Below, piece after piece: positions 46,963-58,364 of a stretch of DNA of 64,000 nucleotides (positions are counted from its first letter, which is position 1; each line of letters opens with the position of its first letter). This stretch comes from Codonopsis lanceolata. Taxonomy: Eukaryota; Streptophyta; Magnoliopsida; Asterales; Campanulaceae. The stretch is from positions 56,967,027-57,031,026 of the forward strand of contig CM028382.1 in assembly GCA_013146195.2 (NCBI GenBank), given 5' to 3'. The translations under genes were made by a program, and so were the position numbers. The notes beneath the pieces are model-generated. The model saw nothing but the letters and a program-made list of their open reading frames with translations. It made no database searches and was not told the origin of the DNA.

Positions 46963-47428
46963 GGATGAAACTGGGTGGAGACGGGGTGAGAGCGAACTTG
47001 AATTTGTTGGGTGAACTTTACAGAAAAATACATAAAATACTGAGGGAGTAAGATTTAGTGTATTTCCGTTAAGTATTTTATGTATCTTACTCCCTTTGTT
47101 CCTGATTGGAAAATTTCGCATTGCCCCCTTATTTTGATGATGTTATACATGACCCCCTTATTTTGTGCATGTGAGTGGCACATGCTCACTTAACGGAAAT
47201 ACACAAACGACATTAAGGCTAGGGACCTCCGATGAGCAAAAAAGACCTACTTTGGTCAGTGGTGAAACTTTTTGAAGTTGGGGGGACTGATGATGGGTTT
47301 GGCCGAAGTTCTGGGACTAATGGTATACTTAACCCTACATTTTAACATGTACTGATTATTATATTATAAACAAAATTTCCATATCATAATTTTATTAATA
47401 TTTCATTTTTATAGTCTTTTTCTTCACA

Positions 47429-48500
47429 ATGGAAAACGTCACTAAGCTCGAATTTGAAAGACTGGACATATCCGGAAAGAATTACATGACATGGAAAATA
47501 GATGCTGAAACCCACCTGGCCGCTAAGAGCTTCGAAAATACTATCCAACGACATAAAAATGAATGGATAAGCAATCAAAATCGAGCTCAGACCATGATTT
47601 TCCTTCGACACCACGTCCACGAAGATTTAAAGATGGAGTATCTCACTGTTAATGATCCACTTGTTTTTTGGGAAAGTTTGAAAGAAAGATATGACTATTT
47701 GAAAACGGTCATTCTCCCCAAAGCACACTATGATTGATTCATATCCGCCTACAAGATTTTAAAACCATCAGTGAATATAATTCTATGATGTATAAGATAA
47801 CCTCACAGTTGAAATTATGTGGGAAAACCATTACTGATTATGATATGTTGGAGAAGACATTCTCCACATTTCATGCCTCGAATATGCTCCTGCAGTAGCA
47901 ATATCGAGAAAATGGTTTTAAAAAGTACTCTGAATTGATCTTTTGCCTCCTAGTAGCTGAACAGAATAACAAGATTCTAATGAAAAATCATGAATCTTGT
48001 CCAAATGGTTCAGCCTCATTCCCTGAAGCGAATGGGACTATGTATGATGAAGGGCAAGAGCGTGGGCGAGGTAGTGGTCATGGTCGCGGTCGTGGTTGAG
48101 GCCAAGTAAATCATGGACAAGGCTGAGGTTGTGGTCGAAGTCAAGGCCGAGGAAGAGACCGTTGAAAGAATAACTATCATCAGCATCATCATCATCATCT
48201 ATATAATGGACATTCCTCTTGCCACCTAAAGTGGAATAGAGATGATGATAGAAACAACTCTTCGAGTAGGCAAAATGTGTGTCAAAACAATGAAGAAAGT
48301 TCATGTTTTAGGTGTGGCATGAAAGGCCACTGGGCATGCATATGCCGTACGACGAAACATCTGATTGATCTTTATGAGGGATCACAAAAAGGAAAAAAAA
48401 TGTTGAGACAAAATTTATTGAAAATGATCCTGAAGATCTTAATTTTGATTTTTGTGATATGGCCAACGTCGATATGACCAATACCATTAGTGAAAATAAT
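47429..48500 (+). pseudogene. Gag of the old copia element
   Basis: ATG at 47429 opens 'MENVTKLEFERLDISGKNYM', a typical copia Gag N-terminus, continuing 102 codons with 'ERYDYLKTVILPKAHYD' before a stop. After frameshifts a Gly/Arg-rich RNA-binding stretch (48055-48170, several TGA stops) and the zinc knuckle 'CFRCGMKGHWACIC' (48304-48350, CX2CX4HX4C) follow. Confidence 0.88.
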
Positions 48501-48640
48501 GGCTATGAACAATAAATTAGTTTATGAATGAAGCTATGGTCCGAGTTCGAGGAAGAGGCTGTGGAAAAAGTAACATGTTGTTATTTAGGAGTATTATATG
48601 TTTTTCCTATGTGCTAGCATGTTAACAATGAAGTTTATAT

Positions 48641-49162
48641 ATGTATTTTGTATTCAATGTACTTATCATATTTATTCATCTTATTTTTCTTTCTCTCATA
48701 TTGAAATGGATCACAAATATGTTTCAATCCAAAATCCAAGGAGGAGATTTATGTCTTGCAGACAGCGCTACTACGTATATCATACTTAAAAATAAGAAGT
48801 ATTTTTCTTATCTCAAAGTTGACAAGGCTAATGTCAACACTATATCTAGTAATGCCAAAATAATTGAAGGATTTGACAAAACAATTTTCTTAATGTCTGG
48901 AGGCACGAAATTCATGATAACTAATGCATTGTTCTCTCCTAAGTCTCAAAGAAACTTGTTAAGTTTCAAAAACATTTGTTTGAATGGATATCATAGTGAG
49001 ACTATGAACAAGGGGAACGATGAATATCTTTGCATTACCTCAAACACTTTCGGAAGAAAGTGTATATTGGAAAAATTGTCAGCTCTATCTTCTGGATTGT
49101 ACAGTACAATCATAAGAATATTTGAATCATATTCTACAATAGACCTACCTGAAATTTACTGA
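48641..49162 (+). pseudogene. Protease region of the old copia element
   Basis: 'DLCLADSATTYIIL' carries the aspartic protease motif as D-S-A, then 'MITNALFSPKSQRNLLSFK' as in this copia family. The frame is open for 173 codons but is not connected to Gag in phase. Confidence 0.82.
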
Positions 49163-50195
49163 AACATTTAAAGTTTGGCATGAACAGTTGGGTCACCCCG
49201 GTTCAATAATGATGCGAAGAATTATTGAGAATTCTAGTGGTCATCCATTGAAAAACCAGAAGATTTTTCAATCTAATGAACTCCATTGTGATGCTTGTTC
49301 TCAAGGGAATTTGATAATTAGACCATCACCAACTAAAGTTGGAAATGAATCACCATCGTTTTTTGAACGGATTTAGGGTGATATATGTGGACCTATCCAT
49401 CCACCAAGTGGACCATTTCAATACTTTATGATATTAATTGATGCTTCTAACAAATGATCGCTCGTATGCTTATTATCAATTCGCAATACGTCATTTGTCA
49501 AGTTTCTTGCACAAATAATCAAACTGAGAATACAATTCCTAGATGATATGATCAAGAAAGTTAGACTTGATAATGCTGGTGAATTTACATCTCAAGCATT
49601 CAATGATTATTGTATGACAATAGGAATTGATGTTGAACATCCAGTAGCTCATGTTCATACACAAAATGGTTTGGCTGAATCGTTGATCAAACATATTCAA
49701 CTCATTGCCAGACCATTAATGATGAGAACAAAGCTCCCTACTTATGTATGGGGTCATGTTGTTTTACATGCAGCTGCACTGATTCGCCTCAGGCCAAGTG
49801 CATATCACAAGTACTCCCCAATAAAACTGGCATTCGGGCGAGAGCCGAATCTATCTCATCTAAGAGTTTTTAGTTGTGCGGTATATATACCAATTGCTCC
49901 ACCACAACGCACAAAGATGAGACCACAAAGGATATTGGGAGTATATATTGGATATGAATCTTCTTCTATAATAAAATATCTTGAACCAAAAACGGGTGAC
50001 ATTTTTACGGCACGCTTCGCCGATTGTCATTTTAACGAAGACAAGTTTCCACCTTTAGGTGAAGAGGGGAAACAAGTGGGAAGAGAGATCAAATGGTGCA
50101 CATCATCATTATTGCACCTTGACCCTCCCACAAAGCAACGTGAACTGAAAGTTCAAAAGATCATACATTTACAAAATGTAGCAAATCAATTGTAA
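49163..50195 (+). pseudogene. Integrase of the old copia element
   Basis: The GAG-pre-integrase part 'WHEQLGHPGSIMMRRI..HCDACSQG' is followed by a TAG stop before 'GDICGPIHPPSGPF' (first Asp) and another stop at 'DASNK'. The longest frame, 49548-50195, holds 'VRLDNAGEFTSQAF' (second Asp) and 'HTQNGLAESLIKHIQ' (Glu). At least two stops inactivate it. Confidence 0.88.
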
Positions 50196-50513
50196 GATGC
50201 ATTTATAGATACAAAGAGAGTGACAAAGTCACATGTAGCTGCTATAAATGCTCCTGCTCGAATTGAAATACCAAAAGGGCTACCAAATGAGAATATGACA
50301 AATGAATCTAAGACACGCTTGAAGCGTGGACGACCCATTGGTTCAAAGGATAAAAATTCTCGAAAAAGGAAGGTGATTGAAAATCCCCAATCACATGAAT
50401 ATGTTTTAGAAGAAACACACGATCATGCAAATCTAGTAAGCCTTACAGGCAACAATAACCATGCGATTTTCATTAATTACATGTGTTATGGAAAAATATA
50501 GAACTGAGATGAA

Positions 50514-52190
50514 ATGGAAAATATTGATGATATATTCTCTTATTCGGTATCACAAGAAATCAATGACGTGACTGATGATCCCGAACCAAAATCTGTATCT
50601 GAATGTCAAAAGAGACATGATAAGATCAAATGGATAGATTCCATGAAGACTGAATTAAGTTCGCTGAATAAACGAAAAGTATTTGGATCTATCGTTATCA
50701 CACCTGAAGTTGTGAAACCTATTGGATACAGATGGATTTTTGTTCGAAAGCGAAATGAGATTGTGAGATACAAAGCTCGCCTTGTTGCACAAGGTTTTTC
50801 CCAAAGGCCTGAGATTGATTATGAAGAGACGTATTCTCCTATAAAGGATGCTATTATGTTCAGATACCTAATCAGCTTATCGGTTTCAAAAAATCTAGAG
50901 ATGCATCTCATGGATGTTGTAATGGCTTATTTATACGGGTCATTAGATACCGATATTTATATGAGAATTTCTGATGGAATCAAGGTGCCTGAAGCACTAA
51001 GCTCAAAGCCCAAATAATTATATGCAATTAAACTACATCGATCACTGTATAGATTAAAGCAATCCGGACGCATGTAGTATAATTGCTTAAGTGAGCATTT
51101 GTTGAAAGACAGATATGTGAATGATCAATTATATCCGTGTGTCTTTATAAAAAATACGACAGTTGGATTTGCAATTATTGCTGTCTTTGTAGATGATCTG
51201 AATATCATTGGAACTCCCAAGGAAATTCAAGAAGCAGTTGATCATCTAAAGGGATAATTTGAAATGAAAGATCTTGGACAGACCAAATGTTGTCTTGGTT
51301 TACAAATAGAACACTTGCATAATGGAAAATTTGTACATCAATCAAATAACACAAAAAGAGTTTTGAAGTGCTTTTATATGGATAAGGCAAACCCTCTCAC
51401 TAGCCCCATGGTTAATAGATCGCTGAATGTTGAAAAAGATCCATTCTGTCCTTGTGAAAAGAATGAAGAGATACTTGGTCCTGAAGTACCATACTTAAGT
51501 GCTATTGGAGCCCTCATGCACCTTGCTAATTGTACTAGACCGGATATAACATTTGCTACAAATCTATTGGCAAGATATAGTTCATCTCCATCACGGAGAC
51601 ACTGGAATGGTATCAAGCACATATTTCGTTATCTGCAAGGGACGATCGATTTGAGATTATTTTATCCCAGAAGATCAAAGGATGAAATAGTTGGTTTTGC
51701 AGATGGGGGTTATTTGTTTGATCCTCATAAGGCAAGATCACAGACCGACCATGTCTTCACGATGGGTGGTTCCGCAATTTCATGGCGTTCTCAAAAGTAA
51801 ACACTAGTTGCTACATCGTCAAATCATGCTGAGATGATCGCATTTCATGAAGCCAGTTGAGAGTGTGTATGGCTTCGAACTATGACTCGGCATATTCAAA
51901 ATGCCGATGGACTACGTCCAAAGACATATCTATTTGAAGACAATGCATAGAATGTGTCGCCCAAAGTAAAGAGGGATACATCAAAAGTGACAGGTCCAAA
52001 CATATCCCCCCAAAGCTCTTTTTATACACTCAAGAACTTGAAAAGAAGAAAGAGATCAACATCCAATATGTTTTATCAAGTGATAATGCTGTAGATTTAT
52101 TCACGAAGGCACTTCCCACCACAACCTTCAGAAAGCATGTTCACAATATTGGGATGAGAAATCTACGAGATTTACAAAGGTAATTTCTCG
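50514..52190 (+). pseudogene. Reverse transcriptase / RNase H of the old copia element
   Basis: 'GYRWIFVRKRNEIVRYKARLVAQGFSQRP' and 'IDYEETYSPI' begin the reverse transcriptase; a stop at 51015 precedes the 'FVDDLNIIGT' catalytic block (51186-51215). 'MKDLGQTKCCLGLQIEH' and 'NCTRPDITFATNLLARYSSSP' continue to 51800. The RNase H end (about 51800-52190) is broken but still shows 'DLFTKALPTTTFRKHV'. The preceding region 50196-50513 is a spacer with Lys/Arg-rich sequence. The number of stops indicates an old insertion. Confidence 0.88.
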
Positions 52191-52428
52191 TGACCTTTGT
52201 CAGTTAAAGGGGGAGCATATATGGATGTACTCTTTTTCCCTTTATCATAGTTTTGTCCTACTGGGTTTTCCTTGTAAAATTTTTTAGCGAGACAACCCAT
52301 GCACATGATTCAGATTTAAGTTATGTAATCTTTTCCTTATGTCCGATTTTTTTCCTACTGGTTTTTTGGCTTAAAGGTTTTTAACGAGACGCACTTATTC
52401 AACTTACAATGCTATGTTTAAGGGAGAG

Positions 52429-52622
52429 TGTTATGAAAGTCAAACAAGCATAGACTAGGTAGCTATATGTACATAGCATTGGTAGCAATGGTTAATGTAA
52501 TGGTTAATGCAGGTTGTTGCAATAGTATGTAAATGCTCAGTTATAAATATTGAGCATTCTGTGGTTATTGAACATACCGATCCTTCAGCTCTGAATAAAT
52601 ATTTTTCTCTCTCTTTCTCTAA
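52429..52622 (+). repeat. 3' LTR of the old copia element, 3' end lost
   Basis: Starts TGTTATGAAAGTC after AAGGGAGAG and follows the 5' LTR to ...CTTTCTCTAA, where similarity stops about 45 bp before the expected end. It has a single copy of the block that is duplicated in the 5' LTR. Confidence 0.9.
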
Positions 52623-52639
52623 AGATTAAAAACGTGGAT

Positions 52640-52775
52640 AAAATGGTCTTAAGGATATTTTTGTAAGACAGATCTTTTTTACCCGACCTACCATGTGTTA
52701 GTGGAGTGAGCTGTGAGATAGTGAAACTCTGTCTTAAGAATAAAGATCCGTAAGACAGTGTTACAGGAGGCTTAC
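52640..52775. mobile_element. GTCTTA/GTAAGAC-type MITE, copy 2
   Basis: TGGTCTTAAGGATATTTTTGTAAGAC...GATCCGTAAGACAGTG matches the complement of 42322-42465. It lies where the copia 3' LTR is truncated and may have contributed to that loss. Confidence 0.62.
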
Positions 52776-52956
52776 CCAATAATAAAATGCAATAAAATGT
52801 ATGATGTGTAAAAGCAAGCTTTATAAGAATATGGTGATTGATTTTGATACTAAATAAACTTCTTATTCACCTACTTCTAAGTGTTGCGGTATTATTTTAT
52901 GTATTTATTGTGTACAAAATAAAATTCATCTAGGGCTAACGAGACGTTATTTATTA

Positions 52957-53357
52957 CTCCCTCCGTTTCAGGTAAGATTCCTAGTTTGAAAGTCAATTTT
53001 TTTAAATGACACTTTTAGTAGTTCACTAGATTTCGTGTCCGTGCCTATGACACAATATTAGTACGAAGATGATCAGTACATGAAGTAAGTATGATGCAAA
53101 TAAATTAATATATGCTTGAGATTTTGTAAGAGTCGGATCAATGTATGCTACACAAAGCAAATACGACATTCCAAAAACTAAAGAAAAACACATTTTATTG
53201 GCTGTAAAATTTTGTAACTCGTCCAAAAAGAGTATAATTAAACATCCAAAAACATTTTCTCTCTCATACACCAATCCAACACATGCTAATTGAAATAAAT
53301 TTAAAAATTAAAATCTCTGACAAAAACCATAAAATAAATTGAATGAGACGGAGTGAA
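52957..53357. mobile_element. Stowaway-like MITE, about 0.4 kb, degenerate right end
   Basis: Left end TA|CTCCCTCCGTTTCAGGTAAG is clear. The right end (GAATGAGACGGAGTGA) is the mutated complement of the expected CTCCGTCTCATTC. No coding capacity. The next 53358-53943 is AT-rich without a gene. Confidence 0.72.
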
Positions 53358-53951
53358 CTAACAAACAACTATTCGAAATCGAAATCACAAATATTTCAGA
53401 CCAATAAAGGAAAGTTAGCACGAATTTTTTAAAAAGAAATAAATTAAAAAAACAAATATTTAAAATTACAAAACGTACGAACAATTTTTTTTTAAAAACT
53501 AAATCTAGGCCGGACAAAAATTAAGTTGAGATTTTAGTTGATTACGATAACAATCAATTAAGAAACTACAAACTAAATATTTGTAAAACAGTAAATCTAG
53601 CTGCACAAAAATTAAAAAAATAATAATTTAGAGATAATCTTGGAGAAGAAACTGGATAATTAAGGTGATAAAATCTTAGTAAAAAATAAATGTCTAGTAA
53701 AATCGTAAAATAATAAATCTTAGTTAGGGCATATGCTTTAATTACAACCGTAAAATCTCAATAAAACAATAACGATCATTTACACTGTTGGATAATCACG
53801 ACTGTAAAATTTCAGTAATTAACTATTGCTAACATTAACTGTTGTACACACGCTTGTAGAAATTGAGATTTAATCTTGTCCAGTAGTTATATTTAGTAAA
53901 AATAAATCATGACCAGTAGTTAACTTTTCAGAAAGATTGAACTAAATTATA

Positions 53952-54724
53952 TAGGGGTGGAATCGGGACGGGACCCGTCCCGATACCCTTCATCCCGATC
54001 CCGTCCCGATAGATTTTGGGATTTCAATTTCCTTCCAGATCCCGTTCCCGATAAGTGTCGGGACCCGACGAATCGGGATCCCGACAGTTCGGGATATAAA
54101 AATCCCGTAATCCCGACTATAATATTTATGAACAATATTTTCTGACAATAAAATATTTTTAAAATGTCTTCATCGTAATTAAGATTTCAAACTGTATATT
54201 TACAAAGTATGCTTGAATATTTACTTAATGGTGAATATTGCTGAATATGTCATTATGAACAAAATGCACCCCACTCGTAGGAGAAGAGCTACACTAAATG
54301 AAGAAAAGTGATAGATAAAAAAAAAAACCACAATATTAATTATGAAAATAAATTTAACAAACATCATTAAGTAATTTTAGCAAACAAAAAATAAACAATG
54401 CCTAACACTCACAATATTTATAAAATAAAATAAATAAAATATAAAAATATAAAAAATATAAAAAATATAAAAAATATAAAATATATAAAATATATATAAT
54501 ATATAAAAAAATATTAAAAATATTAAAAAATATAAAAATAAAAAAATTAGTCAGGACGGGACGGGTCGGGATTCGGGAATCCCGACGGGATTGATAATTA
54601 TCCCGAATACCGTCCCGAAATACGTCGGGACGGGAAAAATCCCGACAAAATCGGGATCGGGATTTGTCGGGATCGGGTCAGGCGTCGGAACGGGTCGGGA
54701 AAAACGGGATTTTTGCCGGCCCTA
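53952..54724. mobile_element. hAT-type MITE with perfect 8-bp target duplication
   Basis: Termini TAGGGGTGGAAT and ...TTGCCGGCCCTA (complement TAGGGCCGGCAA) form short imperfect inverted ends, flanked on both sides by AAATTATA (53944-53951 and 54725-54732), the 8-bp duplication typical of hAT. Subterminal regions are dense in TCGGGA/TCCCGA and CGGGAC motifs on both sides; the centre is AT-rich with AAATAT simple repeats. No transposase. Confidence 0.9.
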
Positions 54725-54767
54725 AAATTATAATATAGATTAGTAATAAAATGACTTTTATATCTTA

Positions 54768-54842
54768 ATTTTTGAAAGTAGACTCTTTAAGTGAAACATC
54801 CCAAAATGAAATAGTTGATTTTTTTATCCAGAATAGAGGGAG
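54768..54842. mobile_element. Stowaway MITE, right half only
   Basis: GTAGACTCTTTAAGTGAAAC...GAATAGAGGGAG|TA matches the right end of the MITE at 41983-42216. No left end is found upstream. 54843-55240 holds no gene. Confidence 0.65.
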
Positions 54843-55400
54843 TAAGTAGTATGGAGTATATATTTTTCTTAATCTAAGGATGTTCTCCCGTGAAAATTAC
54901 TCACACTAGTTATTGAGCTCGTGCTTCACACTAGTGCAATATAAATTAAAGATCAACAATTACCTACTTTTATTGATTTGAATGTTTCATCATACATTAA
55001 TAAATCATGTATATAAAATATAAATTATGCTTCAAAAAGTATTAGATGTAAACAAATAAAGCAAACAAATTCACATGCATACAAAGTAGAAATCATGTTT
55101 TCATTGTTGTGAGCAGCAGCGGCTGGACCTCTATCTTTAAGGTTATGACTCGGTTTTGATCATATTTGAATTTTGTCCACGGAGAAAATATTGAAATAAA
55201 TTTACGATATTATTTCATAGAAGTTATGATTAACATTATTTATAAATGGATGTTGGTTATAAAAGTCTTTAGATAAAAGAGTTTTTATATTAATCACCAA
55301 TAGCCATTTATCTAAATGTTTTTTAAACAAATACTATCAATTTTCAACCAATGTTTGTTACATCACTTTTATTGGTAATTATAGTTGAGATTATCTGAGT

Positions 55401-56875
55401 GAAAAATTAGTGTTGTTAGTGAAATAAATTGTGCCACATGATGCACAGATTTCATTACGCGTCATTTGTTTGTTGGCAAATGTAATTGTGCAAATGTGTT
55501 TTATTCGGTGAGAGCATCGAAATGATATATTTATTTGTCTAAATCGAGTTTTGGATGAATAAGATGTCAATGGTTAAAGTATAATACTTGTTGAAAAATT
55601 AGTGTTTTTAGTTAAAGAAATTGTGCAACCTGAGGCACGATTATATAAGTCTTTTATCTAAAAACTTTTAAAACCATTATCAATTTATAACTAATGTGGG
55701 ATATATCTATTCTATAGGTAATAATAGTAGAATTCTTTTATTTAAAGTCTTTTAAAACCAACATCACTTTCTAACGAATATGAGATACATTTATTATATT
55801 ATTAATAATAATAGTATAAATCTTTTATCTTAAAACTTTTGAAACCAACAGTACTTTATATCTAATATGGGATACATTTTCTATTTTTAGTAAAAAAAAT
55901 TATCTAAAAAAATTTAAACTAAAATAATTCTCTAACCAATATGTGATGCATTTCATCTATTTGTAATAATAATAGAAATCTTTTATTTTAAAACTTTTTA
56001 AAAAAATGTCACTTTTCAAGCCAATGTAAAATGTATATCTTCTATCAGTCATAATAGTTGAAGTCACTTATCTAAAAATAAATAAAATTTATAATTCTTT
56101 GTAACTAATGAAGAATAAATCATTTTTATTGGTAAGATTTTGCGTAAGAACTTTTAAAACCAACATCAACTTCTAACAATTGTTAACATATATCTTCTTT
56201 TGTTAGTTTAGTAAAAGTCATTTATCCAAATACTTTTTAAACAAATATCAATTTTCAACTAATGTTTGTTACATCAATTTTATTGATAATTATAATAGAG
56301 ATGCATCTTGGTGAAAAATTAGGGTTGTTAGTTAAAGAAATTGTGCAACTTGATGCATAAATTTCTTTACGTATCATTTGTTTGTTGGTAAATGTAATTG
56401 TGCAAATGTGTTCTACTCGGTCAGAGCATCGAAATGATATATTTATTTGTCCAAATCGAGTTTTTAATGAATAAGATATCAATGCTTAAAGTATAATACG
56501 TGTTGAAAAATTAGTGTTTTTATTGAAAGAAATTGTGAAACTTGAGGCACGAATTTCTTTACGTATCATTTGTTTGTTGGTGAAGAGAATTATGCAAAAG
56601 TGTTCTACTCGGTGAGAACATCGAAATGATATATTTATTTGTCTAAATCGAGTTTTGAATGAATAAGATATCAAGATTTAAAGTATAATACTTGTTGAAA
56701 AATTAGTGTTTTTAGTGAAAGCAATTGTGTAACTTGAAGCACGAATTTCTTTACGTGTCATTTGTTTGTTGGTAAAAATAATTGTGCAAATGTGTTCTAT
56801 TGGATAAGAGCATCAAAATGATTTTTTTTTTGTCCAAATCGAGTTTTTGATGAATACGATATTAAGACTTGCAGA
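55401..56875. repeat. 192-bp tandem repeat, two blocks
   Basis: Units beginning (T)GAAAAATTAG(T/G)GTT start at 55401 and 55593 (the second broken at about 55642), then at 56313, 56505 and 56697 (ending near 56875); each full spacing is exactly 192 bp. Shared blocks include TTTGTTTGTTGG and CATCGAAATGATATATTTATTTGTC. The two blocks are separated by an unrelated shorter-period array. Confidence 0.93.
55645..56230. repeat. Array of about 72-90 bp units between the 192-bp blocks
   Basis: About eight diverged units of TCTTTTATCTAAAAACTTTTAAAACC...ATATGGGATACAT...AATAATAGT, starting near 55651, 55735, 55822, 55909, 55980, 56056, 56146 and 56220. Related sequence also flanks at 55260-55390. AT-rich and non-coding. 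Confidence 0.82.
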
Positions 56876-57680
56876 ATGATGTTAGAAGTGGATAATTAGA
56901 GTAAAGTACTCATTCAATACTAATATAATAATATTATCCCACATTGGTTAAGAAATGATGTTGACAGTAAAAGCCTTTCTATATAAGATTACCACTATTA
57001 TTAACAATAGAAGAGATTAATAGTAAATGATTAATATCACAATATCATATTAACTATTATGAACTATTATTTTTAGCTAATAGCTAGAAAATGAAAAGTT
57101 TCAAGTCAAGTGATATAGAGGCTTGGAGATCCATCAATATCAAAAATTGGGTGATGTGTCGCTATGAAAGTTGTCATCATCAACTTTAATATACTATAAT
57201 ATGGATTTCCACACTTTTTAAAATGTAAGTGAAACGTTGCATCGTATCAAAATATGATCTTAAATGACAGCTTATTTCTGTAAGGTAAGATTCTTTTAAC
57301 GCACGTGGAAGGTAATTTTCGAATGGATAAATTGAGCATGGTGGTTCAACCTTGGACTCGTCGTAAAGGTAAAAAAATTGTCGTGGTTATGGGTTAGATT
57401 CTTGTAATGCCCTTAAAAAGTAATTTTCAAATATAAAAATTGAGCGTATATGTGCAACCTTGTACTCGTCCGCAATGGTAAATTAAGTTGAGCAGCGCAT
57501 AAACAAGTTCAAAAGACCATCATATGATTACGAGTTAGATATTTGTAATCAACACTTAGAAGGTAATTTTTGTATGTTCAGGTTAACGGTAAAATACAAT
57601 ATTGAATTTGCACATAGAGGTAAATTCAGTTGAATTGCAAATAAGCTAGTCTTAGAAAACGACTTAACATATTAAAATCT
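56876..57680. other. AT-rich DNA, no gene seen
   Basis: Contains ATTATCCCACATTGGTTAAG near 56931, a motif common in plant repeats, and no ORF with family resemblance. Confidence 0.5.
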
Positions 57681-57836
57681 AAAAATTAGGGTGAAATTCG
57701 GGCCAGTACTTTTTCTAAAGTTTTCAACATGTTTTTTTTTAAAAAAACTTAAAAAGACACTTTTAGAGGTGAAAAAACTATGATACCCCTAATGAACCGA
57801 ACATGCACACAAAAGTATTAGTTCATGCTTTGATTT

Positions 57837-58012
57837 TGCATCGCGATGCATAAATTGTATTTGTGCATTGAAATATCCTGCATCATTGATTTTGCATCGC
57901 GATGCACAAAATTAAATCTAATTTGCGCATCAAGATTTTATGTATGACATCCAATTTCTGCATCGCAAATGCAATGTGTGCATCGCAATTCAAATTGATG
58001 CATCGCGATGCA
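57837..58012. repeat. Three perfect TGCATCGCGATGCA palindromes with half-sites
   Basis: Perfect 14-bp palindromes at 57837-57850, 57893-57906 and 57999-58012, with half-type copies (TGCATCGCAA) around 57959-57986. NruI-like core TCGCGA in each. Confidence 0.93.
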
Positions 58013-58364
58013 CAAATTGGTCTTTGCGCACGCCTTCGACTCATTAATACTCGTAATCTTTTCGTCCTCAAATGTGTCTATTTTTATTAAAAAAACATAA
58101 AAAGCTTAGGTTAAATTTTTGAAAAAATTACAAGTCGATACAGCTTTTAAAACATGTTTTCAAATGAATCCAGCTATTTTTTGGACATATCTTTTAGGTA
58201 CAATTTTGGGGCAAAAGTACTTCTCAGCCCTTTATGTCGTCATTCCTTTCTTCTCATGCTCCACCTCGTGCCCGCCATACACGACCCTCGTCCCTGTCAT
58301 CCTCGTCCTCGGAGTAATTGTTGAAGTTCTCTGCTCCTCCTTACGCCCCCAACACTACTATTAC

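Larger units (their letters stand above)
45936..47335. mobile_element. Pack-MULE (Mutator-type, gene-capturing), 1.4 kb
   Basis: Long terminal inverted repeats: 45936-46165 and 47117-47335 match in complement (GGTTAAGTATACCATTAGTCCC at the tips; AAAATAAGGGG(G/T)CATGTATAA inside). Flanked by TACATTTTA(A) at 45926-45935 and 47336-47345, a 9-10 bp target duplication as made by Mutator transposases. No transposase inside; instead it holds a fragment of a plant cell-wall protein gene. It sits in the leader of the copia element, so it is younger than it. Confidence 0.9.
44771..52622 (+). mobile_element. Old Ty1/copia element with a nested Mutator-type insertion
   Basis: 5' LTR 44771-45049, primer-binding site CATTATCAGTACGA, gag and pol remnants in copia order 47429-52190, purine tract AAGGGAGAG and a truncated 3' LTR 52429-52622. 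All domains carry stops or frameshifts. The leader between primer site and gag is stretched to 2.4 kb by an AT microsatellite and a 1.4-kb captured-gene transposon. Pol style ('HTQNGLAESLIK', 'YLEPKTGDIFTARFADC') fits a widespread plant copia family. Confidence 0.93.

Noticed and set aside
46741..47121. 126-residue minus-strand ORF in the Pack-MULE
   Set aside because: Overlaps the inverted-repeat arm, has leader-like Ser/Pro/Leu composition and no recognisable domain; may be a captured UTR but is not called a gene.
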